A model generated the notes under the pieces. The model did not search any database, had not been told where the DNA came from, and saw only the letters and a program-made list of their open reading frames with translations. Shown here piece by piece: positions 1-7,851 of a stretch of DNA of 35,462 nt; the first letter of the stretch is position 1; every line of letters starts with the position of its first letter. The position numbers were made by a program, and so were the translations under genes. This DNA comes from Clavibacter tessellarius (lineage in GTDB: Bacteria; Actinomycetota; Actinomycetes; Actinomycetales; Microbacteriaceae), in NCBI RefSeq assembly GCF_001618005.1, contig NZ_LQXA01000027.1, positions 1 to 35,462 of the forward strand, written 5' to 3'.

Positions 1-1174
1 CCCGCTCGGCGGCGGCGGCCCGGTAGACGGCGGCGCGGCCCGAGCGGTCGGCGGCGCGCTCGGCGAGCCCCGGATCCACGACCGCCGCGACCAGCACGTG
101 GTGCGTCCGGGTGAGCTCCGGCAGCGCCTGGAGGAGCGCGCGCGAGCTGCCGGGGGAGTCGATGGCGGTGAGGAGCACCACGAGCGACCGCTGCGACACG
201 ATGCGGCGCACGAGCCCGGGCACGGCCGTCCAGTCGGTCTCGAGCAGCTCCGGATCGACGGGCGCGAGCGCGTCGACCATCCGCGAGACCACGTCGCCGC
301 CGGCTCCCGCCCGGACCCGCGCGCGGACGCGGCGGTCGTGCGCCACGAGGTCCACCCGGTCGCCGGAGCGCGTGGCGAGGGCCGCGAGCAGCAGGGACGC
401 CTCGAAGGCCGTGTCGAGGCGCGTCTCGTCGCGGATCCGGCCGGCGGCCGTGCGTCCCGTGTCGAGCACGAGCACCACCCGGCGGTCGCGCTCGGGCCGC
501 CAGGTGCGCACGACCACGTCCTGTCGGCGCGCGGTCGCGCGCCAGTCGATGGAGCGCACGTCGTCGCCGCGCACGTAGTCGCGCAGGCTGTCGAACTCGG
601 TGCCCTGCCCGCGGACCATGAGCGCCGTGCGGCCGTCGAGCTCGCGCATGCGCGCGAGGCGGGACGGCAGGTGGCGGCGGGAGCGGAACGGCGGGAGGAC
701 GCGGACGGCGCCGGGGGAGAGCAGCGTCGCCTGGCGCGCGGCGAGGCCGAGCGGGCCGGCGGAGCGGATCGTGACGCGCTCGGTGCGGCGCTCGCCGCGG
801 CGCGTGGGCGTGAGCGACAGGCGGATCGCGCGGCGCTCGCCCGCGGGGATCCGCACCCGGTCGCGCGTGGAGGACGCGCCGGCGGACGGCTGCCACGCGT
901 CGCGCACGACGGCCCGCAGCGTGCGCGACCCGCGGTTCGTGACGAGCAGCACGCTCTCGCCCGTCTCGTCGAGGCGGATCCGCGCGGGCAGCACCCGCTC
1001 CAGCGCCACGGCCCGCGGGCTCCCGGCCAGCGCGAGGTCGAGCGCCACGAGCAGGGCGACGAGGGCGATCCAGCCGGCGAGGACCGCGTACGCCGCGTCC
1101 GGCCCGTCGCCGAGCAGGACGACGGGCACGAGCCCCACGAGGAGCAGCGCGACGGTGCGGCCGGTGAGGGCCAT
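1..1174 (-). CDS. DUF58 family protein (C-terminus beyond window edge)
   Basis: Partial gene, open at the left edge; 391 codons are visible from an ATG at 1174. The N-terminus has two hydrophobic stretches (about residues 6-40), as in many DUF58 proteins. The middle carries the family signature: a G-T-E-F-D-S-L-R-D-Y-V-R-G-D-D-V-R-S-I-D-W run (about residues 190-210), followed by a vWA-like fold beginning RRVVLVLDTGR, where an Asp-x-Gly replaces a full MIDAS motif. It lies 14 bases after the moxR stop in the same orientation. MoxR-DUF58 pairs are widespread, and the MoxR AAA+ ATPase is thought to act as a chaperone that remodels a vWA-type partner. The precise substrate is unknown. The family call is firm; a role in envelope or complex assembly is only inferred from the cluster. 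Confidence 0.88.
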   Translation of the reverse strand, partial: MALTGRTVALLLVGLVPVVLLGDGPDAAYAVLAGWIALVALLVALDLALAGSPRAVALERVLPARIRLDETGESVLLVTNRGSRTLRAVVRDAWQPSAGASSTRDRVRIPAGERRAIRLSLTPTRRGERRTERVTIRSAGPLGLAARQATLLSPGAVRVLPPFRSRRHLPSRLARMRELDGRTALMVRGQGTEFDSLRDYVRGDDVRSIDWRATARRQDVVVRTWRPERDRRVVLVLDTGRTAAGRIRDETRLDTAFEASLLLAALATRSGDRVDLVAHDRRVRARVRAGAGGDVVSRMVDALAPVDPELLETDWTAVPGLVRRIVSQRSLVVLLTAIDSPGSSRALLQALPELTRTHHVLVAAVVDPGLAERAADRSGRAAVYRAAAAER

Positions 1175-1188
1175 CTAGCGGCGCGCCA

Positions 1189-2142
1189 CTAGATCGGCAC
1201 CTGCACCTGCGACAGCACGCTGCGCAGCACGGCGTCGACGGAGACGCCCTCGAGCTCGGCCTCCGGCCGCAGCGCGATGCGGTGGCGGAGCACCGGCAGC
1301 ACCATCTCCTGCACGTGGTCGGGCGTCACGGCCTCGAAGCCGCTGAGCCAGGCCCACGCGCGGCTCGCGGCCAGCAGGCTCGTGGATCCGCGCGGCGAGA
1401 CCCCGAGCTGCACCGACGGCGAGCGGCGGGTGGCGCGCGCGAGGTCGACCATGTACGCGAGCACGTCCGGCCCCACCCGCACCTCGCGGACGGCGGCCTG
1501 CGCGCGGCGGAGACCGTCGGCGTCGAGCACGGGCGCGACGCCCGCGGCGCGGAGGTCGCGCGGGTCGAAGCCCTGGGAGTGCCGGCGGAGCACCTCGACC
1601 TCGGTGTCGCGCTCCGGCAGGTCGAGCACCAGCTTCAGGAGGAAGCGGTCGAGCTGCGCCTCGGGCAGCGTGTAGGTGCCCTCGTACTCGACCGGGTTCT
1701 GCGTCGCCGCGACGAGGAAGGGATCCGGCAGCGCGTGGCTCTCGCCGTCGACCGTGACCTGCCGCTCCTCCATCGCCTCGAGCAGCGCGGACTGCGTCTT
1801 CGGCGGCGTCCGGTTGATCTCGTCGGCCAGCAGGATGCTCGTGAAGACGGGCCCGCGGCGGAACGAGAACGCGCCCTCGCGGGAGTCGTAGACGAGCGAC
1901 CCGGTGATGTCGCCGGGCATGAGGTCGGGCGTGAACTGCACGCGCGCGGTGTCGAGCCGGAGGGCGTGGCTCAGCGAGCGGACGAGCAGCGTCTTCGCGA
2001 CGCCGGGGACGCCCTCCAGGAGGACGTGGCCGCGTGCGAGGAGGGCGATGATCATGCCGGTCACGGCGCCGTCCTGTCCGACGACGGCCTTGCCGACCTC
2101 GGTCCGGACGGCGAGCAGGCTGGTGCGGAGGTCGTCGGTCAT
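1189..2142 (-). CDS. moxR: MoxR-family AAA+ ATPase
   Basis: 317-aa ATPase with Walker A GVPGVAKT (residues 44-51), Walker B ending in ADE (D107-E108) followed by the INRTPPKTQSALLEAMEE signature typical of MoxR/RavA-type proteins, sensor-1 (AATQNP) and a C-terminal AAA lid. The start is the ATG at 2142, giving MTDDLRTSLL. The reading frame stays open upstream, but that stretch is a shadow of the overlapping DUF4350 gene. The 3' end of DUF4350 (stop 2139-2141) touches this start, so the two are translationally coupled. MoxR proteins use ATP hydrolysis to mature or insert cofactors in partner complexes; the likely partner here is the DUF58 protein encoded next. Cytoplasmic. The family assignment is certain; the client is unknown. 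Confidence 0.95.
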   Translation of the reverse strand: MTDDLRTSLLAVRTEVGKAVVGQDGAVTGMIIALLARGHVLLEGVPGVAKTLLVRSLSHALRLDTARVQFTPDLMPGDITGSLVYDSREGAFSFRRGPVFTSILLADEINRTPPKTQSALLEAMEERQVTVDGESHALPDPFLVAATQNPVEYEGTYTLPEAQLDRFLLKLVLDLPERDTEVEVLRRHSQGFDPRDLRAAGVAPVLDADGLRRAQAAVREVRVGPDVLAYMVDLARATRRSPSVQLGVSPRGSTSLLAASRAWAWLSGFEAVTPDHVQEMVLPVLRHRIALRPEAELEGVSVDAVLRSVLSQVQVPI

Positions 2143-3485
2143 GGGTCCATTCTCCTGGGCGGGGCGGGCGGGTCGGCGGGGTCGGCGGAGCGGTCGGTCG
2201 CGGGTGGTGCGTCGCCGTCCGGCGCGGCCGCCGCGGCGACCCGGCGCTCCAGCGCGGCGAGCCGGCCCGCGAGGTCGACCAGGTCGCGGTCGCCGCGCGG
2301 CTGGTCGTCGAGGAGCAGGGCGCGGATCCGGGCCGGGTCCTCGCGGAGGGCAGCGGCGGATGCGGCGACCACGTCGTCCACGGGGGCGAGCCGGCCGAGC
2401 GCGAGGGCGGAGGCGATGCGGTCGACCGTGCCGACCCGGAGGGCGTCGAGGGCGTGGCCGCGCGCGTCCGCCCGCTGGTACAGGCGCGCCCGGCCCTCGG
2501 CGGTCTCGTCGGCGCGGACGACGACGGGGAGCCGCTCGACCACGAGCGGCCCGAAGCGGAGGCCGCGCCACAGGGCCGCGGCGATCGCCGCGAGGGCCGC
2601 GAGCGCGATGGCGGGCGTGACCCAGCCGGGCGTCAGCTCTCCGAGGGTGGGCGCGGCGTCGGCGGCGGCGTCGTCCGGCGACGGCGTGTACCAGACGAGC
2701 CGCGGGCGCTGGCCGAGCACGCCGAGCGCGAGGGCGGCGGACCCGCGCTCGGCGACGCGGTCGTTGGTGAGGACCGGATCGGCGCCGAGCACCGTCACGG
2801 TGCCGCCGTCGTCGCGCGTCGACGGGACCTCGACGAGCGCCCATGCCGCACCGGTGTCGTCGGGGAAGCAGGTCGTGACGCCCTCGGCCGCCTGGCCGAT
2901 CACGCGGAAGACGGGCGCGTCGGCGGGGAGCGATCCGGCCGCCTCGGCCGCCGGCAGCGCGCACGCCGCGTCGAGGGATCCGCTCGCCGACTCCGCCTCG
3001 CCGCCGGCCGCGACCGCGGGCGCGAGGGCCCTGAGCGTCCGGAAGTCCGGGGCGATCAGCACGGTGCGCGTCGTGAGGCCGGCCACCTCGGACAGCCGCG
3101 CGTCGTCCAGCCGGTCGGAGGTGGGCCCGAGCACGAGGGTCGTGTCGGCGCCGTCGCCCACGGCCGCGCGGGCCGCCGCGAGCGTGCCCACGACCTCGAC
3201 GTCCACGCCCTCGGCGGCGAGCACCCGGGCGAGCGCCTGCGTGCCGTCGGGTGCGGCGCTGTCGGGCGCGAGCGGCTCCGTCTGGCGCGCCGCCCCGCCG
3301 AGCGCGAGGGAGACCAGGGCGACCGCGAGCGCGACGAGCGCCAGGGCGATCCAGCGGGCCGCCCGGCGGAGCGCGTGCCCGGCCGTGCGCGTCTCGGCGG
3401 TCGCGGGGCCGGCGTCCCGCGCGTCGCCCGTCGTCTCGGATGCGCCTCGCCCGGATGCGGGTCGCGCGGGGGCCGGGGCGCTCAC
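2139..3485 (-). CDS. DUF4350 domain membrane protein
   Basis: 448-aa protein started by a GTG whose bases overlap the upstream DUF4129 stop (GTGA junction at 3482-3485). The first 40 residues are polar and Ala/Arg-rich. A transmembrane segment follows (WIALALVALAVALVSLAL, about residues 45-62), then an extracytoplasmic DUF4350/GATase-like region beginning with DGTQALARVLAAEGVDVEVV, in which a conserved glutamine amidotransferase-like fold has no evident catalytic Cys. A second transmembrane segment lies near residue 300 (VTPAIALAALAAIAAALW), followed by a cytoplasmic alpha-helical tail. DUF4350 genes regularly sit between DUF4129 and moxR in actinobacteria, exactly as here. The biochemical role is unknown; a membrane complex with the MoxR/DUF58 pair is inferred from gene order only. 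Confidence 0.86.
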   Translation of the reverse strand: MSAPAPARPASGRGASETTGDARDAGPATAETRTAGHALRRAARWIALALVALAVALVSLALGGAARQTEPLAPDSAAPDGTQALARVLAAEGVDVEVVGTLAAARAAVGDGADTTLVLGPTSDRLDDARLSEVAGLTTRTVLIAPDFRTLRALAPAVAAGGEAESASGSLDAACALPAAEAAGSLPADAPVFRVIGQAAEGVTTCFPDDTGAAWALVEVPSTRDDGGTVTVLGADPVLTNDRVAERGSAALALGVLGQRPRLVWYTPSPDDAAADAAPTLGELTPGWVTPAIALAALAAIAAALWRGLRFGPLVVERLPVVVRADETAEGRARLYQRADARGHALDALRVGTVDRIASALALGRLAPVDDVVAASAAALREDPARIRALLLDDQPRGDRDLVDLAGRLAALERRVAAAAAPDGDAPPATDRSADPADPPAPPRRMDP

Positions 3486-4186
3486 GCGGTGCCCGTCCCG
3501 ACCGGCTCGCGGCGCGCGGGGACGGCGGTCCGGAGCTCGCGGTCGAGCACGGCCAACCGGTCGAGCGACGCCTCCGTGCCGGGCCGGTCGAGGTAGCGGA
3601 CGGCGTCGAAGTCCGCGGCGGCCGCGAGGAGGCGATCCGCGTGGGCGGGGTGGGCGGCGCCGGCGCGGCGGGCGAACCCGCGGGCCGTGGTGCCGGGATC
3701 CACCTCGACGATCGTGCGCTCGGCCTGCTCGCGCGCGATCGCCCGGAACAGGTCGGACACCGCGGCCGCGAGGTCCCCGGCGCGCCGGGCGGCGTCGGCG
3801 GAGCGGCGGAGCTCCTCGGCGGAGCGCCGGTCGTCGATCCCGAACAGGGCGTCGCGGTCGGCGGCCGCACGCCGGCGGTCCCGCCGGGGCGCGCCGAACA
3901 CCAGGAACGCGACCACGACGACCACGACCGCCAGGAGCGCGATGAGGACCGGCACGACGCCGCCGAGCCCGTCGCCCGCCCCGGAGAACAGCCGCGCGAT
4001 CCACTCGCCCACGGCCTGCGCCGCGAGGTCGAGCGCGGTAGGACGGGCCGCCTGGTACTCGGGGCGCGACAGCTCGTCGCCGACCAGGCGGCGGGCCTCG
4101 TCGGCGTCGGGGTCGAGCGGCACGGCCGCGGCGAGCATCCCGGGGGCGGCGGAGACCGCCGCCGCCAGCGCCGCCCCGATCGTCAC
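3482..4186 (-). CDS. DUF4129 domain membrane protein
   Basis: 234-aa protein. The GTG start at 4184-4186 overlaps the stop of the upstream gene by four bases (GTGA). The N-terminus is weakly signal-like, and an Ala-rich segment with a conserved R-x-L-V-x-x-E-L-x-x-P-E-Y motif (about residues 32-45) precedes a single strong transmembrane helix (VVPVLIALLAVVVVVVAFLVF, about 77-97). The C-terminal half is the DUF4129 domain, with RRSADAARRAGDLAAAVSDLFRAIAREQAERT followed by a G-x-T-A-R-G-F-A motif. In other bacteria this domain is often fused to or encoded beside transglutaminase-like proteins in MoxR/DUF58 clusters. No enzyme activity is known for it. Family and topology are well supported; function is not. 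Confidence 0.86.
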   Translation of the reverse strand: MTIGAALAAAVSAAPGMLAAAVPLDPDADEARRLVGDELSRPEYQAARPTALDLAAQAVGEWIARLFSGAGDGLGGVVPVLIALLAVVVVVVAFLVFGAPRRDRRRAAADRDALFGIDDRRSAEELRRSADAARRAGDLAAAVSDLFRAIAREQAERTIVEVDPGTTARGFARRAGAAHPAHADRLLAAAADFDAVRYLDRPGTEASLDRLAVLDRELRTAVPARREPVGTGTA

Positions 4187-5421
4187 GCGCGGCCCGCGGG
4201 GCGGACGGCGTACGGGTCCCGGGCGTCGGGTCCGGTGGCCGACGCGGATCCGGCGGCGCGCTCCTCGGCGAAGCGCGCGAGCTCAAGGTCGAGCCCCTCG
4301 CGGCGCATGCGGAGGTCGATGTAGACGATGGCCGCGTTCGAGGAGGTGACCACGCCGCCGACGCTGGCGACGACGAGGCTCACCACGAACACCACCACCT
4401 GCGACCCGATGTAGAAGGCCAACGAGGCGTCGAACGTCTGGAAGTCGAGCCGGCCGTTGGGGAAGAGCAGGGTCTGCAGGATGGAGGTGAGGAGCGTCAG
4501 CGGCACCGTGACCACGTTCGTCGCCACCTGGACGATGGCCGCGGTGAGCAGCAGGATCCCGAGCACGCGCCAGAACGAGCCCGTCGAGAGCCTCCACGAC
4601 CGGCGCGCGGCGGCGAACGGTGGCAGCTCCTCGATGACGATGGCGCTCGGCACGAACGCCAGCCGCGTCGACACCCACGCCGCGACGACCACGAGCCCGA
4701 GCACGCCCAGCACGCCCACGAGGATCCCGAACGCGATCCCCGCTCCGCCCGCGAGCACGAGCAGGGCCACGATGCCGGCGAGGACGCCGAGCACGAGGGT
4801 CCACGCGGCGCTGATGACGACGCTCCAGAGCGCGAGGGGGCGGAGCCGGGGGAGCGTCATCCGCCAGAGGGCCCGCATCCGCAGGCGCTCGCCGAGCGTG
4901 CCGCGGGCGACCTCGTTCGCGATGACGCCCTGCAGGAACGCCGTGGCCACGAGGGAGAGCACGACCGTCACGAGCGCGGCGACCACGACGGCCGCGACGC
5001 CGCCCGCGATGAGCGGCCCGCGGTCGTCCTCGCGCGCCGAGAACACGCGCGTGACGACGAACCCGGTGACGCCGCCCACGAGAACGAGGGACACGAGGCT
5101 CGCGACGCCCTGGACGAGGAGCGCCGTGCCCACGGTGGCCGCCGGGTTGCGGCGCAGCGTCGCGAACGATCCCGCGAGGATCGCGCCGAGGCCGAGGGGG
5201 CGCAGGGGGAGGAGGCCGGGCTTCGGCGGCGGGGTCCAGCCGCCGGGCGGCGCCGTCCATCCGGCGGGCGCGGCGCTCCAGCCCGCGGGGGCGGACGGGG
5301 GGAGGGGAGGCGCCATCGGCGGCGGCGGGGTCGTCCCGTCCGTCCGTGCGTCGCTCCCCGGCACCCGGTCCGGTCCGGACGGCGCGGCGCCGGGCGCCTG
5401 CCAGCTCTGGTCGTCGCTCAC
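4183..5421 (-). CDS. Pro-rich N-terminus, six-TM integral membrane protein (GPDPase-membrane-domain-like)
   Basis: 412 aa from a GTG at 5421 (VSDDQSWQAPG), preceded by GGGAGG about ten bases upstream. A longer frame runs to 5502, but it has no ribosome site and an atypical Arg-rich start. Residues 1-70 are a Pro/Gly/Trp-rich cytoplasmic tail with repeated A-x-W-x-x-P-P units. After that come about six transmembrane helices, including AILAGSFATLRRNPAATVGTALLV at the first membrane domain, which resembles the membrane domain found in front of some glycerophosphodiester phosphodiesterases. No phosphodiesterase catalytic motif is present. It is the first gene of the minus-strand moxR operon and ends in a 4-base overlap with DUF4129. 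Its role is unknown. Confidence 0.82.
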   Translation of the reverse strand: MSDDQSWQAPGAAPSGPDRVPGSDARTDGTTPPPPMAPPLPPSAPAGWSAAPAGWTAPPGGWTPPPKPGLLPLRPLGLGAILAGSFATLRRNPAATVGTALLVQGVASLVSLVLVGGVTGFVVTRVFSAREDDRGPLIAGGVAAVVVAALVTVVLSLVATAFLQGVIANEVARGTLGERLRMRALWRMTLPRLRPLALWSVVISAAWTLVLGVLAGIVALLVLAGGAGIAFGILVGVLGVLGLVVVAAWVSTRLAFVPSAIVIEELPPFAAARRSWRLSTGSFWRVLGILLLTAAIVQVATNVVTVPLTLLTSILQTLLFPNGRLDFQTFDASLAFYIGSQVVVFVVSLVVASVGGVVTSSNAAIVYIDLRMRREGLDLELARFAEERAAGSASATGPDARDPYAVRPAGRA

Positions 5422-5504
5422 GGGGGTCAGCCTCCCACACGCGGCCCGCCGCCGTCGGGCCGCCGCGCGCAGGCTGGGCGCCGCCCGCGCCCCGGGATCC
5501 ACCG

Positions 5505-5510
5505 ACTACC
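5505..5510 (+). promoter_or_regulatory. Possible -10 element for mtrA
   Basis: TACCCT fits the actinobacterial TANNNT -10 pattern in the 122-bp divergent gap between the moxR operon and mtrA. It predicts a leader of about 27 bases. No convincing -35 element is visible and the ribosome site (ACAGG) is weak. Confidence 0.35.
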
Positions 5511-5543
5511 CTGGGGGTTCCGAGGACAGGGAACACAGGTCAG

Positions 5544-6224
5544 ATGACAGCACGGATCCTGGTGGTCGACGACGACACCGCGCTCGCCGAGATGATCGGC
5601 ATCGTCCTGCGCACCGAGGGCTTCGAGCCCTCCTTCTGCGGCGACGGCGGCCAGGCGCTCGCCGCCTTCCACGAGGGCAGGCCGGACCTCGTGCTCCTCG
5701 ACCTCATGCTCCCGGGCCTCGACGGCATCCAGGTGTGCGACCTCATCCGCGCCGAGTCGGGCGTCCCCATCATCATGCTCACCGCGAAGTCCGACACGGC
5801 CGACGTCGTCAAGGGCCTCGAGTCCGGCGCCGACGACTACATCGTCAAGCCCTTCAACCCGAAGGAGCTCGTGGCGCGGATCCGCACGCGCCTGCGTCCC
5901 GCGGCCGCCGCATCGCCCGGCCTCCTCCAGGTCGGCGACCTGGTGGTCGACGTCGAGGGCCACGAGGTGCGCCGCGGCGAGGAGCGGATCAACCTCACGC
6001 CGCTCGAGTTCGACCTCCTGCACGCGCTCGCGAGCCGGCCGCAGCAGGTGTTCACGCGCGAGATGCTCCTCGAGCAGGTGTGGGGCTACCAGTACAAGGC
6101 CGACACGCGCCTCGTCAACGTGCACGTGCAGCGCCTGCGCGCGAAGGTCGAGGACGACCCGGACAACCCGCGCATCGTCATGACCGTGCGCGGCGTCGGC
6201 TACCGCGCGGGGGCAGCGGCCTAG
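5544..6224 (+). CDS. mtrA: MtrA, OmpR-family response regulator
   Basis: 226 aa. The receiver domain (1-115) has the acidic pocket D9-D11, phospho-acceptor D53 in LVLLDLMLPG, and K102 in the DDYIVKPF motif. The C-terminal OmpR/PhoB winged-helix domain (about 125-225) includes INLTPLEFDLLHALA and the recognition-helix region TRLVNVHVQRLRAKVE. MtrA is an essential or near-essential regulator of cell division, cell-wall hydrolases and DNA replication genes in actinobacteria. The ATG at 5544 gives the usual MTARILVVDDD start; the open frame upstream is non-coding. mtrB follows after 4 bases, then lpqB, the canonical mtrAB-lpqB operon. D53 corresponds to D56 of M. tuberculosis MtrA. Identification is secure from sequence plus synteny. 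Confidence 0.98.
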   Translation: MTARILVVDDDTALAEMIGIVLRTEGFEPSFCGDGGQALAAFHEGRPDLVLLDLMLPGLDGIQVCDLIRAESGVPIIMLTAKSDTADVVKGLESGADDYIVKPFNPKELVARIRTRLRPAAAASPGLLQVGDLVVDVEGHEVRRGEERINLTPLEFDLLHALASRPQQVFTREMLLEQVWGYQYKADTRLVNVHVQRLRAKVEDDPDNPRIVMTVRGVGYRAGAAA

Positions 6225-6228
6225 ACTC

Positions 6229-7851
6229 ATGCGCCCCCTGCCCGCGTGGCTCGTCGAGTGGAGGTCGTGGCCGCGCCGCCTCGTCCGGATCTGGTCGGTC
6301 TCCCTCCAGTTCCGCACCGTCCTGCTCACGGTCGCGCTCTCCGGCGGCACGGTCCTCCTCATCGGCGTGCTCATGAGCCAGAGCATCTCGAGCGATCTCT
6401 TCCGCCAGCGCCTCGACACGGTGCTCGCGCAGTCGAACAGCGCCACCAGCCGGATGCAGGAGCAGTTCACGTCCTCCGACGCGTCCGACCAGACCGAGCT
6501 CGAGCAGCTGCGCACGCAGGTGTTCGACGAGCTCCGCGGCAGCGCCATCAACCTCTCCGACTTCGCGTTCCGGCGGACGCCCGGCACGGAGGCGCGGAAC
6601 GTCCTGCAGAACGCGTCCACGGCGGACTACGTCGACAGCCTCCTGAGCGCGGACCTGCGGCGGGCCGTCGGCGCCGGCTCGGGGACGCAGCAGTGGCAGT
6701 CGGTCGCGATCCCCGTGGGCGACACGGGGCAGACGAGCCCCGGCATCGTCGTGGGCTCGAGCATCGACATCCCGTCGGCCGGCCGGTACGAGCTCTACCT
6801 GGTGTACGACCTCGGCGACATCCAGAAGACCCTCGACTTCGTCGCCGGCACGATCCTCGTGGCCTTCCTCGTCCTCGTCCTGCTCATCGGCGCCATCGCG
6901 TGGGTCGTCGTGCGGCTCGTGGTCGCGCCCATCCGGGTCGCGGCCGACACCAGCCAGAAGCTCGCGGCCGGCCAGCTCGAGGAGCGCCTGCCCGTCACGG
7001 GCGACGACGTGATCGCGACGCTCGCGCGCTCCTTCAACGGGATGGCCGACTCGCTGCAGTCGCAGATCACGCAGCTCGCCGACCTCTCGCAGCTGCAGCA
7101 GCGGTTCGTGTCCGACGTGTCGCACGAGCTGCGCACGCCGCTCACCACGATCCGGCTCGCGGGCGGCGTGCTCTACGACCTGCGGGAGGACTTCAGCCCG
7201 CCGGCGGCGCGCAGCGCCGAGCTGCTGCACACGCAGGTCGACCGGTTCGAGACGCTCCTCGCCGACCTGCTGGAGATCAGCCGGTTCGACGCCGGCGCGG
7301 TCGACCTGGTCACGGAGCCCACCAACCTCGTGCGGCTCGTCGAGGACTCCATCGAGGAGTTCGAGGGGCTCGCCGCGCAGAAGGGCTCGGAGCTCCGGCT
7401 CGTCGCGCCGGGCGGCTACTTCGACGCGGAGATGGACGCCCGCCGGGTGCGCCGCATCGTCACCAACCTCCTCGGCAACGCGCTCGACCACGGGGAGGGC
7501 CGACCCATCGTCCTCACCGTCGACAGCGGCCGCGACGCCGTGGCCCTCGCCGTGCGCGACTACGGCGTGGGCATGACGCACGAGGAGATGGGGCACGTGT
7601 TCGACCGGTTCTGGCGCGCGGATCCGTCGCGCCAGCGCAGCACCGGCGGCACCGGCCTCGGCCTCGCGATCTCGCTGGAGGACACGAACCTGCACCACGG
7701 CTGGCTGCAGCTGTGGTCGCGGCCGGGCGAGGGATCCTGCTTCCGGCTGACCCTGCCGCGCCAGCCCGGCGTCCCGTTCGACCGCTCGCCCGTCGCGCTG
7801 CCGCCCGACGACCCCGCCCACGAGGAGGACGCCCGTGTCCCCGGCCCCTGA
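6229..7851 (+). CDS. mtrB: MtrB, sensor histidine kinase
   Basis: 540-aa membrane sensor that phosphorylates MtrA. TM1 is at about residues 28-50, with an extracytoplasmic sensing domain of about 150 residues, TM2 at about 203-230 and a HAMP linker. The HisKA dimerisation domain carries the phospho-acceptor H299 in SDVSHELRTPLTTIRLAGG. The HATPase domain shows the N-box (NLLGNALDHGEG), G1 (DYGVGM), F-box (FDRFWR) and G2 (GGTGLGLAI). It begins four bases after mtrA, and its last 17 bases overlap lpqB, so translation is probably coupled. The C-terminal tail (PFDRSPVALPPDDPAHEED) is polar and acidic. In relatives, LpqB modulates MtrB through its extracytoplasmic domain. Identity is secure. Confidence 0.97.
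   Translation: MRPLPAWLVEWRSWPRRLVRIWSVSLQFRTVLLTVALSGGTVLLIGVLMSQSISSDLFRQRLDTVLAQSNSATSRMQEQFTSSDASDQTELEQLRTQVFDELRGSAINLSDFAFRRTPGTEARNVLQNASTADYVDSLLSADLRRAVGAGSGTQQWQSVAIPVGDTGQTSPGIVVGSSIDIPSAGRYELYLVYDLGDIQKTLDFVAGTILVAFLVLVLLIGAIAWVVVRLVVAPIRVAADTSQKLAAGQLEERLPVTGDDVIATLARSFNGMADSLQSQITQLADLSQLQQRFVSDVSHELRTPLTTIRLAGGVLYDLREDFSPPAARSAELLHTQVDRFETLLADLLEISRFDAGAVDLVTEPTNLVRLVEDSIEEFEGLAAQKGSELRLVAPGGYFDAEMDARRVRRIVTNLLGNALDHGEGRPIVLTVDSGRDAVALAVRDYGVGMTHEEMGHVFDRFWRADPSRQRSTGGTGLGLAISLEDTNLHHGWLQLWSRPGEGSCFRLTLPRQPGVPFDRSPVALPPDDPAHEEDARVPGP

Noticed and set aside
98-1192. Long plus-strand open frame opposite the DUF58 gene
   Set aside because: Antisense shadow in GC-rich DNA; it lacks a ribosome site and recognisable protein features, whereas the minus strand encodes a clear DUF58 protein.
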